Positions 33,499 through 42,937 of a DNA stretch of 64,000 bases are shown piece by piece. Below the pieces are notes generated by a model. That model saw nothing but the letters and a program-made list of their open reading frames with translations. It was not told the DNA's origin and searched no databases. The stretch covers positions 16,540 through 80,539 of the forward strand of contig CALXUM010000009.1 of the NCBI GenBank assembly GCA_944391685.1, written 5' to 3'. The stretch is from an uncultured Alphaproteobacteria bacterium (GTDB taxonomy: Bacteria; Pseudomonadota; Alphaproteobacteria; RF32; CAG-239). A program made the translations under genes and the position numbers. Position 1 is the stretch's first letter. Every line of letters starts with the position of its first letter.

Positions 33499-34218
33499 TC
33501 CGCAAGCTGGGGCTGTCGGGCCGGCTTGAGAGCGGTCACAGGCTTCCAGTATGCGTTTAACATCGTCCGGGGTTAAATGTCCGTCACCAACGAGTTTTAG
33601 GGTGCCAACCATGTTGCGAACCTGATGATGCAAAAAAGAACGAGCTTCAACGGTAAAAATAATTTCATCTTCTTGGGTGGTGATGTCTAATTTATCAAGG
33701 GTTTTTATGGGGGATAGGGCTTGACAGGCGGCCGCACGAAAAGATGTGAAATCATGATGCCCTAGTAAATGTTTGGCTCCGGCACGCATTTTTTCAACAT
33801 CAAGCGGAACGGGGACCCACCATAGACGATCTTTTTGTAAAACAGAAGGAGAACGACGGTTTAGAATCCGATAAATATAACCTCTTCCTTTGGCGGAAAA
33901 ACGTGCATTAAAATCATCCGGCACGGTTTCAGCATTTAGGATTACAACCGGAGCCTCAGCCTCTCGGAGGTGAAAGTTGAGGGCATCGCGGAGTTTCCAA
34001 CCTTCAATCTCACGTTCAAGATCAAAATGAGCGACCTGACCAAGAGCGTGCACACCAGCGTCAGTGCGACCGGCTCCTTGAACAGGAATGGGTTGGCGAG
34101 TTGGCGAAAGATTAGCCAAAGCGTTTTCCAAATATTCTTGCACGGAAGGTCCGTCAAGCTGTCTTTGCCAGCCTAGGGTTTGGGTTCCGTCATATTCTAT
34201 GGTCAGTTTGTATCGCAA
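33472..34218 (-). CDS. truA: tRNA pseudouridine(38-40) synthase TruA
   Basis: TruA forms pseudouridine at positions 38-40 of the tRNA anticodon arm. The catalytic Asp is in GAGRTDAGVHALGQVAHF near residue 53. The N-terminus YKLTIEYDGTQTLGWQRQ and the later motif FLHHQVRNMVGTL are diagnostic. Length is 248 residues. Base composition of this gene is noticeably richer in G and C than its neighbours. It converges with recX and overlaps it by 27 bases. Confidence 0.96.
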   Translation of the reverse strand: MRYKLTIEYDGTQTLGWQRQLDGPSVQEYLENALANLSPTRQPIPVQGAGRTDAGVHALGQVAHFDLEREIEGWKLRDALNFHLREAEAPVVILNAETVPDDFNARFSAKGRGYIYRILNRRSPSVLQKDRLWWVPVPLDVEKMRAGAKHLLGHHDFTSFRAAACQALSPIKTLDKLDITTQEDEIIFTVEARSFLHHQVRNMVGTLKLVGDGHLTPDDVKRILEACDRSQAGPTAPACGLYLSKVIY

Positions 34219-34242
34219 AATTTTGTTTTCCTAAGTTAAAAT

Positions 34243-34270
34243 TAAGGGCACATCATAGATATGCCCTTAA
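34243..34270 (-). terminator. Candidate terminator after the Gfo/Idh gene
   Basis: AAGGGCA pairs with TGCCCTT around a nine-base loop between two minus-strand genes. The T-run on the minus strand is broken (TTAATTTT), so termination may be partial and truA may be partly co-transcribed. Confidence 0.5.
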
Positions 34271-34293
34271 AAAAAGTTTTTGACAAGAGTTAA

Positions 34294-35313
34294 TTACTCA
34301 GCGGCAATCGTTAAACTTTTATTGTCTTGGGTAAAAAAACCGAGTTTCTCCTGAATTGTCCAAATAACTTTTAAGGCTTCAAGAGCGTTTTCACCTGTGA
34401 TGCGAGGTGTTTCTTTGCCACGAACACAATTCATAAAGTGATTTAATTCAGCTTGCAAAGGTTGATTGGTTGGAATAAATAATTGCTCAACACTACCTTT
34501 AAGACCATAGTGCATCCAATCAGGAATGTCTTCTTGTTTGACATAGGGCATACGTCCTTGAGTGTGGACGTTGATGCTTTGATTGATGAAGTCCATGTCA
34601 ATATAGTTAGTATCCGTGGTTACAGATAAGGTGCGAACACGAGCCTGAGTAATGCGGCTGGCTGTTAGATTAGCCGTAACCCCGTTTTCAAACTCAATAA
34701 GAGCAGTGATATAGTCTTTGCCTTGCGGACTTGATGGTGTTTTTACCGCAGCGGCTTGAACATTAACTACCGGAGATTTTACCAAAGATTGAATAACTTC
34801 CATGTCATGAATCATCAAATCCATGGAAACATCAACATCGGTAATACGACCACTGGCAGCAGACATACGTTGGGCCGTTAAAGAATAAATTTTTGAGGTA
34901 TCAGAAAGAATTTTGTGCATTTGTTCAACCGCAGGGTTGAATTGCTCAATGTGTCCGACAAGGAGAGTAACGTTGTTCTTTTTAGCAGCTTTAATTAAGC
35001 GTTTGCATTGTGCTTCAGTCGTAGCTAAAGGTTTTTCCATTAAACAGTGTATGCCTTTATTTAAGAAAAATTCACCGACTTCGGCGTGAGTGACGGAAGT
35101 GGTAACAATGCTTACGGCGTCAACATTAGCGGCAACTTCTTCCATGGAAGAAAAAGCTTTGATGCCGAAAGTTTCGGCAGCGGCTTTGCTGGCTTCTGGA
35201 AAAATGTCATAAACGCCGACCAAATCAACCCCATTTAAGGTTTTATATGTTTTAAGATGGTTCTTGCCCATCATACCGGCACCAATTACGGCAACTCTGA
35301 TATTGTCTGTCAT
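34294..35313 (-). CDS. Gfo/Idh/MocA-family NAD(P)-dependent oxidoreductase
   Basis: A 339-residue sugar oxidoreductase. The Rossmann motif VAVIGAGMMGKNH opens the protein, and the catalytic EKP motif appears in GIHCLMEKPLATT near residue 95. GHIEQFNPAV is typical of the branch that oxidises UDP-GlcNAc-type sugar nucleotides (GnnA or WbpB-like) and feeds lipid A or O-antigen sugars. The exact substrate cannot be fixed from sequence and no lpx or wbp genes lie next to it. I choose the ATG at 35313, which has an AGGAT site, over an upstream ATG at 35337. Confidence 0.82.
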   Translation of the reverse strand: MTDNIRVAVIGAGMMGKNHLKTYKTLNGVDLVGVYDIFPEASKAAAETFGIKAFSSMEEVAANVDAVSIVTTSVTHAEVGEFFLNKGIHCLMEKPLATTEAQCKRLIKAAKKNNVTLLVGHIEQFNPAVEQMHKILSDTSKIYSLTAQRMSAASGRITDVDVSMDLMIHDMEVIQSLVKSPVVNVQAAAVKTPSSPQGKDYITALIEFENGVTANLTASRITQARVRTLSVTTDTNYIDMDFINQSINVHTQGRMPYVKQEDIPDWMHYGLKGSVEQLFIPTNQPLQAELNHFMNCVRGKETPRITGENALEALKVIWTIQEKLGFFTQDNKSLTIAAE

Positions 35314-35423
35314 AAATTTTATCCTCGGATAGTTCATGAAATTTATTTTAGTTTACATATAGCAATAAATTTGATAAAAAGCTTTTAAATTCTTGTTACA
35401 TATTGTTACAAAGGAAAATAGAC

Positions 35424-37193
35424 ATGCCAAACATCAGAATCCTTAAATTTGTTATGTTGTCAGGATTGTTGCTTAATGCAGCATGCAGTATGGAAGGAAC
35501 CAATGATAAAGCAAAAATAGAAAAAGATGAGTTGGTTTTTGCTTATGATCCTGAGCCGGTTAAGGGAAAGTTAGATGTTTATGATTCAATGGCACGCGGG
35601 GCAAAGTACAATGTTGATGTGGCAAGCACTAATTTAAGCAAAAAGATTGATGAACAATCAGCCAAATATAGTCCGCAAAAAATTATTGACGGTTTAACAA
35701 ATGTTGATATGAGCGGAGCCGAAAAATTATATCAGGCATCACAAATATTGGAATTTTCAGTAATTTATTCGATGGCAAATTTGAGTGATAGCCAAGTTTA
35801 TAAGGAAAATTATTTTTATGAAAAAGCTTCTCAACATTTGGCTTTGGCGGCAATAAGATCTCATCAGAATGCGTTGTTTGCACAAAGAAAGATTAAAGAA
35901 TTGCAGCGTTTGATGAGGCAAGAAAAAAAGATTATTGAAAATCTTAATTCGCTTATGGAGAAAAGCGGTTCTCTCAGTGATGATAATTTGCAATATAAAA
36001 AACAGCTTGATGTGGCAATGTTGAAGATGGAAGAATTGCAAAAGGCTTTGAATTTTAGTGTGGAAGAATATGCTCGTTTGGTTAAAGCCGATCCTCAAAA
36101 AGTTAGTTTGGAAGGACGACAATTTTATGAATTGGAAGATTTTGATAAAGGTTATGATATAGAAATTTTTCAAGAAGCAGCAGTCAGGAATCGTAAAGAA
36201 TTTGCCTTAGCTAAAGAAAAAGTAAAAAGTTATGCGGCAACTGATTTGAGAAGAGACATCTCTAATCATTATCCTTTGGTAAAACGCTTGGATATAAATG
36301 GTTTGGATATTGAGGACAGTGTCTATGAACAAGAGCTTTATGAAAAGGCGATGAGGGTTGCGTATAATTTGTTGGCGGCTGTGCAAAATTATCGTCAAGC
36401 TAAAGACGGTTCTAATGAAAAGATTGCTTTGCAGCGTAGGCTTTTTGACGAATTGGGAGCGGCAGTGTTAACACAATCTGAAGTAAGTTATCGTTTAATT
36501 GAACAAGCAGATGTCAATTATCAGAATGTTGAAAACGCCATTACGGAGAATAAAAAAGAAATTAAAATTTTAGAGAAAATGCGTTCTTTGAATAATATTG
36601 AAAAAGCTGAATTGCTTAATCGTAAGATTATGTTATTAAATCAGGAAAAGCAGGCGGCACAAATCAGTGCGGACAGAGCGGTATTTTTGAGAAGTTTGTA
36701 TTTTAATGCAGGTTTATCTCCATTAAATAAACAACTTTTAAAAGCGCCGATTAAAGATGTGGCAAATGATTTGAGAAAAGCTTTTAATAAAGATTTGATA
36801 GATATGCTTTCAGGTGTTGAACTTTCTTTTGAAAACAGAAGCCAAGAACAAAAAGGTTGGGCTCAGAAAGAAAATTGGCTGGAAGAAGTGGTCGACGGTA
36901 GTCAAATGCCAAAAACACAAAAAACTGTAAGACAAGAGAAAATTTCAGTAAAAGAAGCTGCAAATTACAGCTCTATGCAGTTGGGAGCTTATACGCAAAA
37001 AGAGAGTGCCGAAAATGATTGGAAAGAGTTGTCGGTAAAGTTTCCGGAACTAAAAAATTATCAAAAAGTTGTTGAAGATGCCGGAGAAGGAGAGTTTATT
37101 CGTTATAGATTGATTGTCAAAGCTGACGGTACAAAGTTAGTTGAAAGTTGTAATAATTTGAAAGCAAGCGGTTTTGAATGTTTGTTGCGTTAA
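35424..37193 (+). CDS. SPOR-domain lipoprotein with TolC-like helical body
   Basis: A 589-residue envelope protein. A lipoprotein signal ends at the lipobox LLNAAC. Residues about 40-480 are long amphipathic helices with coiled-coil character (QRKIKELQRLMRQEKKIIEN and MLKMEELQKALNFS), reminiscent of outer-membrane efflux proteins of the TolC class, but I see no beta-barrel strands. The C-terminal 75 residues match a SPOR domain (SSMQLGAYTQKESAENDW, then YRLIVKADG), which binds denuded peptidoglycan. It may therefore tie the outer membrane to septal or remodelled wall. The next two genes, on the same strand, encode a pentapeptide-repeat protein and a VirD4-like ATPase. Confidence 0.75.
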   Translation: MPNIRILKFVMLSGLLLNAACSMEGTNDKAKIEKDELVFAYDPEPVKGKLDVYDSMARGAKYNVDVASTNLSKKIDEQSAKYSPQKIIDGLTNVDMSGAEKLYQASQILEFSVIYSMANLSDSQVYKENYFYEKASQHLALAAIRSHQNALFAQRKIKELQRLMRQEKKIIENLNSLMEKSGSLSDDNLQYKKQLDVAMLKMEELQKALNFSVEEYARLVKADPQKVSLEGRQFYELEDFDKGYDIEIFQEAAVRNRKEFALAKEKVKSYAATDLRRDISNHYPLVKRLDINGLDIEDSVYEQELYEKAMRVAYNLLAAVQNYRQAKDGSNEKIALQRRLFDELGAAVLTQSEVSYRLIEQADVNYQNVENAITENKKEIKILEKMRSLNNIEKAELLNRKIMLLNQEKQAAQISADRAVFLRSLYFNAGLSPLNKQLLKAPIKDVANDLRKAFNKDLIDMLSGVELSFENRSQEQKGWAQKENWLEEVVDGSQMPKTQKTVRQEKISVKEAANYSSMQLGAYTQKESAENDWKELSVKFPELKNYQKVVEDAGEGEFIRYRLIVKADGTKLVESCNNLKASGFECLLR

Positions 37194-37261
37194 ATAATAT
37201 TTGTCAAAAAACAAAAGATAAGATATGATTTAATCATTAGAGGCAATAAACAGGAATAAAT

Positions 37262-38404
37262 ATGACTGCCGACGACATAAAAACAACATCAAAATTTGAT
37301 AATATTCGTTCTAAGATAAAAGAGAATCAGGATTATTATGATCGTTTTCAAAATGAGAATAATTTTTCTTGGCAAGCAGTTTCACAAAGTGTACAGCAAA
37401 GCGATCTCTTGGGCGGTGCTGGATCTACAAAAAATATAGATTTTGTTGGTAAAAATTTGGAAAATGGCAAGTTTGCAAAAGAAGATTTGCAAAATGCTAA
37501 TTTTTCGGTGGCTAATTTAACGAAAGTTGATCTTTCCGGGGCTGACCTTCGCGGGGTTGATTTTTCAGGAGCTAATCTTACTGATGCCAATTTATCCGGG
37601 GCTGATTTGAGCGGTGCTATACTGACTGGTGCGGTGCTGCATCGGACTAATTTTACCGGTGCTAAAATGTATGGAGTTAAACTCCAAGAAGCTGATTTGG
37701 AAGATGCAATTTTTTTAGATGTTGCAATAGATGAAATCGGTATTGAAGAATTGCAGGCTTTAGTTGAATATTTAGCAAAGTATTATCCGCATAAACTTAA
37801 TTTAACCAGAATGAATTTGACATTACTTGATTTACAAAAAATTGATTTAAGCCAAGTAAATTTGCGAGGGGTTGATTTCACTGGATGTGATTTTACCGGT
37901 GTTAATATTATGGAACTTGATTTAAGTGAATGTATTATTACTCCACAACAGATTGCACAAGCCTTGGGAAGAGTACCGTCAAAAGAAGAATTAGCAAAAA
38001 TTTTGGCTCCGAAAAAGAAAAAAACAAGAGGTGGAGCAGGTATAGATTTGACCGAAATATTTTTAGGTAACGGAAAAACATTTGGTGTTTGGGATGTTAC
38101 AAATGATAAGGGCGTAAGTATAGAGACATTGATGGATGTAGGTAGAAAAGTATTTAGACGAGGAGCGAGAAGGCCTCAGGTTAAAGATGAAGAGGTTTTA
38201 AAAAGCATTAAAACGGAAGAAGAATTGAAAGCCAAATCTCATAATGAAGAATTGCGTAAAATTATTGAAGAACGAAAACGCAAAGAGTTAGAAGCAAGAA
38301 TTGCTAAGAAAAAAGAAATAGAACAAGAAGCGGTGAAAGAAAAAACAAAGAAAGAAGTTGATGAAAGAATAATTTCAATGCGTGATGGACGCGGTGGGCG
38401 TTAA
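37262..38404 (+). CDS. Pentapeptide-repeat protein with charged C-terminal tail
   Basis: A 380-residue protein without a signal peptide. Residues about 60-155 and again about 180-220 carry pentapeptide repeats of the A-(D/N)-L-x-x type (VDLSGADLRGVDFSGANL and DANLSGADLSGAILTGAVL), which fold as a right-handed quadrilateral beta-helix. The remaining C-terminal half is helical, basic and rich in Lys/Glu (RKIIEERKRKELEARIAKK). Function is unknown: related repeats occur in gyrase-protecting proteins and in scaffold proteins of secretion systems. It ends 15 bases before the coupling ATPase gene, so the two are very likely co-translated. Confidence 0.8.
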   Translation: MTADDIKTTSKFDNIRSKIKENQDYYDRFQNENNFSWQAVSQSVQQSDLLGGAGSTKNIDFVGKNLENGKFAKEDLQNANFSVANLTKVDLSGADLRGVDFSGANLTDANLSGADLSGAILTGAVLHRTNFTGAKMYGVKLQEADLEDAIFLDVAIDEIGIEELQALVEYLAKYYPHKLNLTRMNLTLLDLQKIDLSQVNLRGVDFTGCDFTGVNIMELDLSECIITPQQIAQALGRVPSKEELAKILAPKKKKTRGGAGIDLTEIFLGNGKTFGVWDVTNDKGVSIETLMDVGRKVFRRGARRPQVKDEEVLKSIKTEEELKAKSHNEELRKIIEERKRKELEARIAKKKEIEQEAVKEKTKKEVDERIISMRDGRGGR

Positions 38405-38419
38405 AATTCGGAAGATAAA

Positions 38420-40714
38420 ATGACGGTAAAGCTAAATGTTGATAACAATATTTCTCCGCAAAAAATTATCGGAGGGATGTTATGGGTGTGTTTGTTATCT
38501 TTTATTTGTTTTATTATAATATCTATATTATCTTTTGCTTTAATTTATGTTGTTGATAACGGTATTAATGATGAAAGTTTGGATGTTTTAGCTCATTCTG
38601 CGCAGAAATTAATTTTTGAACCGTCATATTTTTTTGAAATATATGAAAATTGGTGGAATGATTTTTTAGCTTCTATAGGTAATTGGCAATTTAAAATATT
38701 ATTGTCCTTGCCTTTTAGTGCTTTGTTCTTATCGGTTTTTTTGTTAAGTGTCTTATGGTTAAAAAACTCATATTTTTTTAGTCTTTGGTATATATTTAAT
38801 CATCATTTTGCCAAGATTTCTGATGTAAAAAAAATGGGAATTTTAGATGGAATTCAAATGGTTTTAGGACGTTTTCAAGGAAAGCTTTTGGGGTTAAAAC
38901 ATAGTGCATCGGTATTGTGTTTTGGAGAAGTTGGCTGCGGTAAAACTTCAACAGTGGCAATTCCTTCAATACTGCGTTCAGATACTTTAAGTGTTTTGGC
39001 GGTTGATAATAGCGGTGCTTTAGCAAGGCATACAAGTGGATATAGAGCAAAACTTGGGAAAGTTTTTTATTTTAATTGGGATTTGAAAGATGATATTGAA
39101 AAAGGGATATTTTATCCAAGGTGGAATCCTTTATCTGAAGGGAACTTGCCAATTAAAGGATTAAAAAGGGATGAATATTTAGGTTTTGTTACATCATATT
39201 TGGTAGCAAATGAAAAGAAAACTGATAAAAGTAATTATTGGGAGATGTTGGCGTATTATACTATATATTCAATGTTGCATTTTATGGTATGTAAAATAGA
39301 GCAGGCAGAAGCAAATGATTATTTTTTGAATAAAATTTTGGAAAACGGTACTTTGAATAAGTATGATAGAGATGTTTTGTTAAGTTATTATGTTTTAATG
39401 CCTAAAAATTATGCTGAAAAAGCAATAAGATCCATAAAAAAGGATAAGTTAAGTGCTGAAGATTTTTATCCTGTAGGCAGTTGGGCGGGAATTCCATCTT
39501 TATGGCAAGGAAAAAATTTGTGTATTGCCATGATTGTTGATTGGTTTGTTAAAAATTATTTAGGTTCTCGTGATAACGGAGAGTTTGGAGATTGGTTAAA
39601 TTGGCTACAATCTTTAAAAACAGAAGCGGGATTATTTAATTATCATAGTGCAGCGGTAGAGGGATTAGATAAACTTTTGGGGCTTTCTAAACAGCAAAGA
39701 GAAATTATATTTGCTTTTATTTTGAGACCATTTAAAATTTTTTTGAACCAATCAGTAAGAGAGCGTACAAGCGGTAATGATTTTTGTTTATGGCAATTAC
39801 GTGGAATAAAAAATTTGGAAACAAAAAAATATGAACCTGTAACCATATATTCAACGGCAAATACCAAAAGTTCTAAGTTCGTTGGTCGAATGTTTGTGGA
39901 GATGTTACTGAAATATAATTTAGAGCAACATAAAAATAAAGGAGCATTGCCTATTTTAACGGTGATTGATGATGTCGGGCAAATGCTTAAAATTAGAGAT
40001 TTGGTCGAGTGTGTGGCAAAAGGACCAAATATGAAAATGTCTTTTTTAATGTTGTGTAATAGTTTGCACAATGTGGAGAGTACTTACAGCAAAGAAGCTT
40101 TGGAAGATTTGGTGGTTAATACAAATTATAAAATTGTGATGGCTGAAGATACAATAAAACTTAGTAGACAATTAAATAAATTGGCTGTTTTTGCCAGCAA
40201 ATCTGTTCAAATTCCGGTGGATGGCGTAAAGCATAAATTTAAACATAAAATTTTTGCCGATTCAAATTATTATCATTATCTGGCTAAGGAACTAAGGGCT
40301 AGAAAAAATTTGAAAATAATTACTAAAGGATATCAAATTTTATTAGTTGAGGGGTTTTATCATCGTCCGGTTTTAACAAAGCATGTACACTTTTTGAAAG
40401 ATGAAAAATTTAGACCAAAGGCAGTAATTCCATCGTATTATTTTTTATCTTCTGAGATGGTAAGTGAACGGAATGTTTATGATCTGTATATACCAACAAT
40501 TACGGAAGTTTTAGGTGATATGGGGGGAAAAATAGATGATGAAATAGAACTTAATCAATATATGGATATGGTTTATGATGAAATGAAAAATATTGCACCG
40601 GTAACAAAACCGATGGATGATTATAATAATGCAGGAGCGGATTGGTGGTTGCAAGAGGGTGCTTTTGAGGCAGAAAAAAGCTTGCAAAGCAGGAATCCGT
40701 TTGAAAAAAAATAA
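38420..40714 (+). CDS. VirD4/TraG/DotL-superfamily coupling ATPase (type IV secretion-like)
   Basis: A 764-residue membrane ATPase. Two transmembrane helices (about 15-45 and 93-117) flank a periplasmic loop. Walker A is GEVGCGKTS near residue 170, followed by the family phrase DNSGALARHTSGYR and NPLSEG. The second acidic motif TVIDDVGQM (near 514) stands where VirD4 has DE, and is followed by MLCNSLHNVES and IVMAEDTIKLS as in coupling proteins. Such ATPases pass DNA or protein substrates into a type IV channel. No channel, relaxase or other secretion gene is in the window, so the protein is an orphan here. It could be an IcmO/DotL-like motor, or a motor for another process. Confidence 0.8.
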   Translation: MTVKLNVDNNISPQKIIGGMLWVCLLSFICFIIISILSFALIYVVDNGINDESLDVLAHSAQKLIFEPSYFFEIYENWWNDFLASIGNWQFKILLSLPFSALFLSVFLLSVLWLKNSYFFSLWYIFNHHFAKISDVKKMGILDGIQMVLGRFQGKLLGLKHSASVLCFGEVGCGKTSTVAIPSILRSDTLSVLAVDNSGALARHTSGYRAKLGKVFYFNWDLKDDIEKGIFYPRWNPLSEGNLPIKGLKRDEYLGFVTSYLVANEKKTDKSNYWEMLAYYTIYSMLHFMVCKIEQAEANDYFLNKILENGTLNKYDRDVLLSYYVLMPKNYAEKAIRSIKKDKLSAEDFYPVGSWAGIPSLWQGKNLCIAMIVDWFVKNYLGSRDNGEFGDWLNWLQSLKTEAGLFNYHSAAVEGLDKLLGLSKQQREIIFAFILRPFKIFLNQSVRERTSGNDFCLWQLRGIKNLETKKYEPVTIYSTANTKSSKFVGRMFVEMLLKYNLEQHKNKGALPILTVIDDVGQMLKIRDLVECVAKGPNMKMSFLMLCNSLHNVESTYSKEALEDLVVNTNYKIVMAEDTIKLSRQLNKLAVFASKSVQIPVDGVKHKFKHKIFADSNYYHYLAKELRARKNLKIITKGYQILLVEGFYHRPVLTKHVHFLKDEKFRPKAVIPSYYFLSSEMVSERNVYDLYIPTITEVLGDMGGKIDDEIELNQYMDMVYDEMKNIAPVTKPMDDYNNAGADWWLQEGAFEAEKSLQSRNPFEKK

Positions 40715-40774
40715 CTGTAAATTTCCAATAAAATCTGGTATCTTAAAGTAAAATTATAGCGAATCGACAATAAT

Positions 40775-42094
40775 ATGGAAGAAACTTTATTTTCAACACA
40801 GGTTAAGAGGCCTTTGGCCGACAGATTACGTCCTAAAAGTCTTGATGAGGTAGTAGGACAGGATCATGTTGTGAGTGAAAATGCTCCGTTAGGAAGAATG
40901 GTTAGATCGGGGAAGATTTCTTCATTTATTTTGTGGGGACCTCCAGGATGCGGAAAAACTACGATTGCCAGATTGATTGCTGAAAATACTAAGCTCTATT
41001 TTGAACAAATATCAGCTGTTTTTTCCGGTGTGGCGGATTTAAAACGGGTTTTTTCTTATGCTCAGGAACGCAGAGCGAGTCAAGGGCAAGGAACATTGTT
41101 ATTTGTTGATGAAATTCATCGTTTTAATAAATCACAGCAAGATGGTTTTTTGCCATATGTAGAAGATGGCACGATAATTCTTGTCGGTGCAACTACGGAA
41201 AATCCTTCATTTGAATTAAATGCGGCTTTGTTGTCAAGATGTCAAGTGTTTATGCTGAATCGTTTGAGCGAAGAAAATTTTGAAGAACTTTTGCAAAGAG
41301 CTGAAAGAGAAATCGGTAAAAATTTGCCAGTTGATGATGAAGCACGTACTTTTATGAAAGAAGTGGCTGACGGAGACGGAAGATATATTTTGAATCTGGC
41401 AGAGAGTGTTTGGAATTATGCCCAAAACGGTGAAATTTTTGATAAAGAAAGTATTATGAAAATTATTCGTTCGCGAGCTCCTATATATGATAAGGGGCGC
41501 GACGGACATTATAATTTGATTTCGGCCGTGCATAAATCTTTGCGAGGGTCAGACGTGGATGCTGCTTTATACTGGGTAGCGAGAATGTTGGAATCGGGAG
41601 AAGATCCGAAGTATTTATTAAGAAGAATGACGCGTTTTGCAATAGAAGATGTTTCTTTGGCTGATCCTAACGCGATTACGCAAGCAATAGCTTGTTGGGA
41701 GACTTATGATCGCTTGGGCTCGCCGGAAGGAGATTTGGCAATTATGCAGTTGGCGGCATATTTGGCAACAGCACCAAAGTCGGTCGGGGTATATAAGGCA
41801 ATGTATGCGGCAAGGGATTTGGCCAGAAAAACAGGATCATTAATGCCGCCTAAGAATATTTTGAATGCACCTACAAAATTGATGAAACAGCTTGGATATG
41901 GTGAAGATTATGAATATGATCCAGATTGTGAAGATGGTTTTTCAGGAGCAAATTATTTTCCGGACGGAATGAAAAGGGTTAAGCTTTATTATCCGGTTGA
42001 CAGGGGTTTTGAGCGAGAGGTGAAAAAAAGGGTGGAATATTTTGACCGCCTGAGAGCTGAAAAACAAGCCATGAAAAAGAAAAAGGAAGAGTGA
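40775..42094 (+). CDS. rarA: Replication-associated recombination protein A (RarA/MgsA), AAA+ ATPase
   Basis: RarA is a clamp-loader-like AAA+ protein acting at stalled forks. Walker A is GPPGCGKTT near residue 50, Walker B reads LLFVDEIHRFNKSQQD, and the sensor phrase ATTENPSFELNAALLSRC is typical. The C-terminal tetramerisation domain follows with SAVHKSLRGSDVDAALYW and GEDYEYDPDCEDGFSGANY-like sequence. It has 439 residues, normal length. A Zeta-like kinase gene follows after three bases. Confidence 0.95.
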   Translation: MEETLFSTQVKRPLADRLRPKSLDEVVGQDHVVSENAPLGRMVRSGKISSFILWGPPGCGKTTIARLIAENTKLYFEQISAVFSGVADLKRVFSYAQERRASQGQGTLLFVDEIHRFNKSQQDGFLPYVEDGTIILVGATTENPSFELNAALLSRCQVFMLNRLSEENFEELLQRAEREIGKNLPVDDEARTFMKEVADGDGRYILNLAESVWNYAQNGEIFDKESIMKIIRSRAPIYDKGRDGHYNLISAVHKSLRGSDVDAALYWVARMLESGEDPKYLLRRMTRFAIEDVSLADPNAITQAIACWETYDRLGSPEGDLAIMQLAAYLATAPKSVGVYKAMYAARDLARKTGSLMPPKNILNAPTKLMKQLGYGEDYEYDPDCEDGFSGANYFPDGMKRVKLYYPVDRGFEREVKKRVEYFDRLRAEKQAMKKKKEE

Positions 42095-42097
42095 TAG

Positions 42098-42937
42098 ATG
42101 AAGAATGATAACCTAAAACCTTTATTTATTTTTGTTATAGGAAATCGTGGAGCCGGTAAATCTTTTTTAGCAAAAAAAATACAAAAAAATAGCAATAAAG
42201 AAATGATATTAATTTGTGCAGATGAAATTCATAGTAAAATATTGGGATATGATAGATGTTCTTGTCAGGGTTTAGAAAAGGGAACGGTTTATTTTCCTAA
42301 AGATTTTCAGGCGGAAGGGACAAAAAAAGTTAATGAGTTGTTATTAAAAAATATAAAAGAAAGAAAAAATATTATTTTAGATGCGTCTTTTTCTAAAAAT
42401 CATAAAAAATTTATTAAGCAAATTAAAGATTTTGGGTATGATGTTGAAGTTCAAGGGATTGTTGTTAATAAATATGTTGCAGCTTATAATGTAGAGAAAA
42501 GGATTGTTGATTTTTTTGATGAGTGTGAAAATGTAAAATTAGGTTTAAAAAAAGAACCTGAAAATTTTAATGCAGTAGATGTAGGATATAAAAAAGTTTT
42601 AGAACAAAATGATAAGATTGCCGATATAATAGAGGAAATTGAGAAATGGGGAGTGAAATTGTTTTTGTTTGTATATAAAAAGGAAAACCCGGAATATGTT
42701 AGTGAAAATGGTAAATGTATTATTGGAAAAAGCAAAAATGGAGTAGATTTTTATTATGATAATCAAGAAACAGATTATTCTATTTTATATTCTAAAATAC
42801 TAAAATTAGAAAAAAGAAGTAAAAAATACAATAGGGATATTTTAGGATTAAAGAAAGAAACTTCGATTTTGGCGGCTGAACAAAGAAAAATTTCTTTTAA
42901 AAAAGTATATAAAAAAGATGGTTGTGGAATTAATTAA
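42098..42937 (+). CDS. Zeta-toxin-like P-loop kinase, function uncertain
   Basis: A 279-residue protein with Walker A GNRGAGKS at about residues 16-23. A helix-loop pattern follows (ADEIHSKILGYD; KNIILDASFSKNHKKFIKQI) that resembles the Zeta toxin / AAA_33 kinase group, which phosphorylates UDP-GlcNAc in true Zeta toxins. No epsilon antitoxin gene is beside it. The second half is Lys/Glu-rich and not recognised. The gene is markedly more AT-rich than rarA and rluC on either side, and its last 20 bases overlap the rluC start, which suggests a late insertion into an existing operon. It may equally be a housekeeping kinase of unknown substrate. Confidence 0.65.
   Translation: MKNDNLKPLFIFVIGNRGAGKSFLAKKIQKNSNKEMILICADEIHSKILGYDRCSCQGLEKGTVYFPKDFQAEGTKKVNELLLKNIKERKNIILDASFSKNHKKFIKQIKDFGYDVEVQGIVVNKYVAAYNVEKRIVDFFDECENVKLGLKKEPENFNAVDVGYKKVLEQNDKIADIIEEIEKWGVKLFLFVYKKENPEYVSENGKCIIGKSKNGVDFYYDNQETDYSILYSKILKLEKRSKKYNRDILGLKKETSILAAEQRKISFKKVYKKDGCGIN

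Noticed and set aside
37262..38404. Qnr-type quinolone-protection protein
   Set aside because: The pentapeptide stretch is short and interrupted, a long charged helical tail follows, and the operon context is a VirD4-like ATPase.
42098..42937. Complete Zeta-epsilon toxin-antitoxin system
   Set aside because: No small antitoxin gene precedes or follows the kinase; the neighbours are rarA and rluC.
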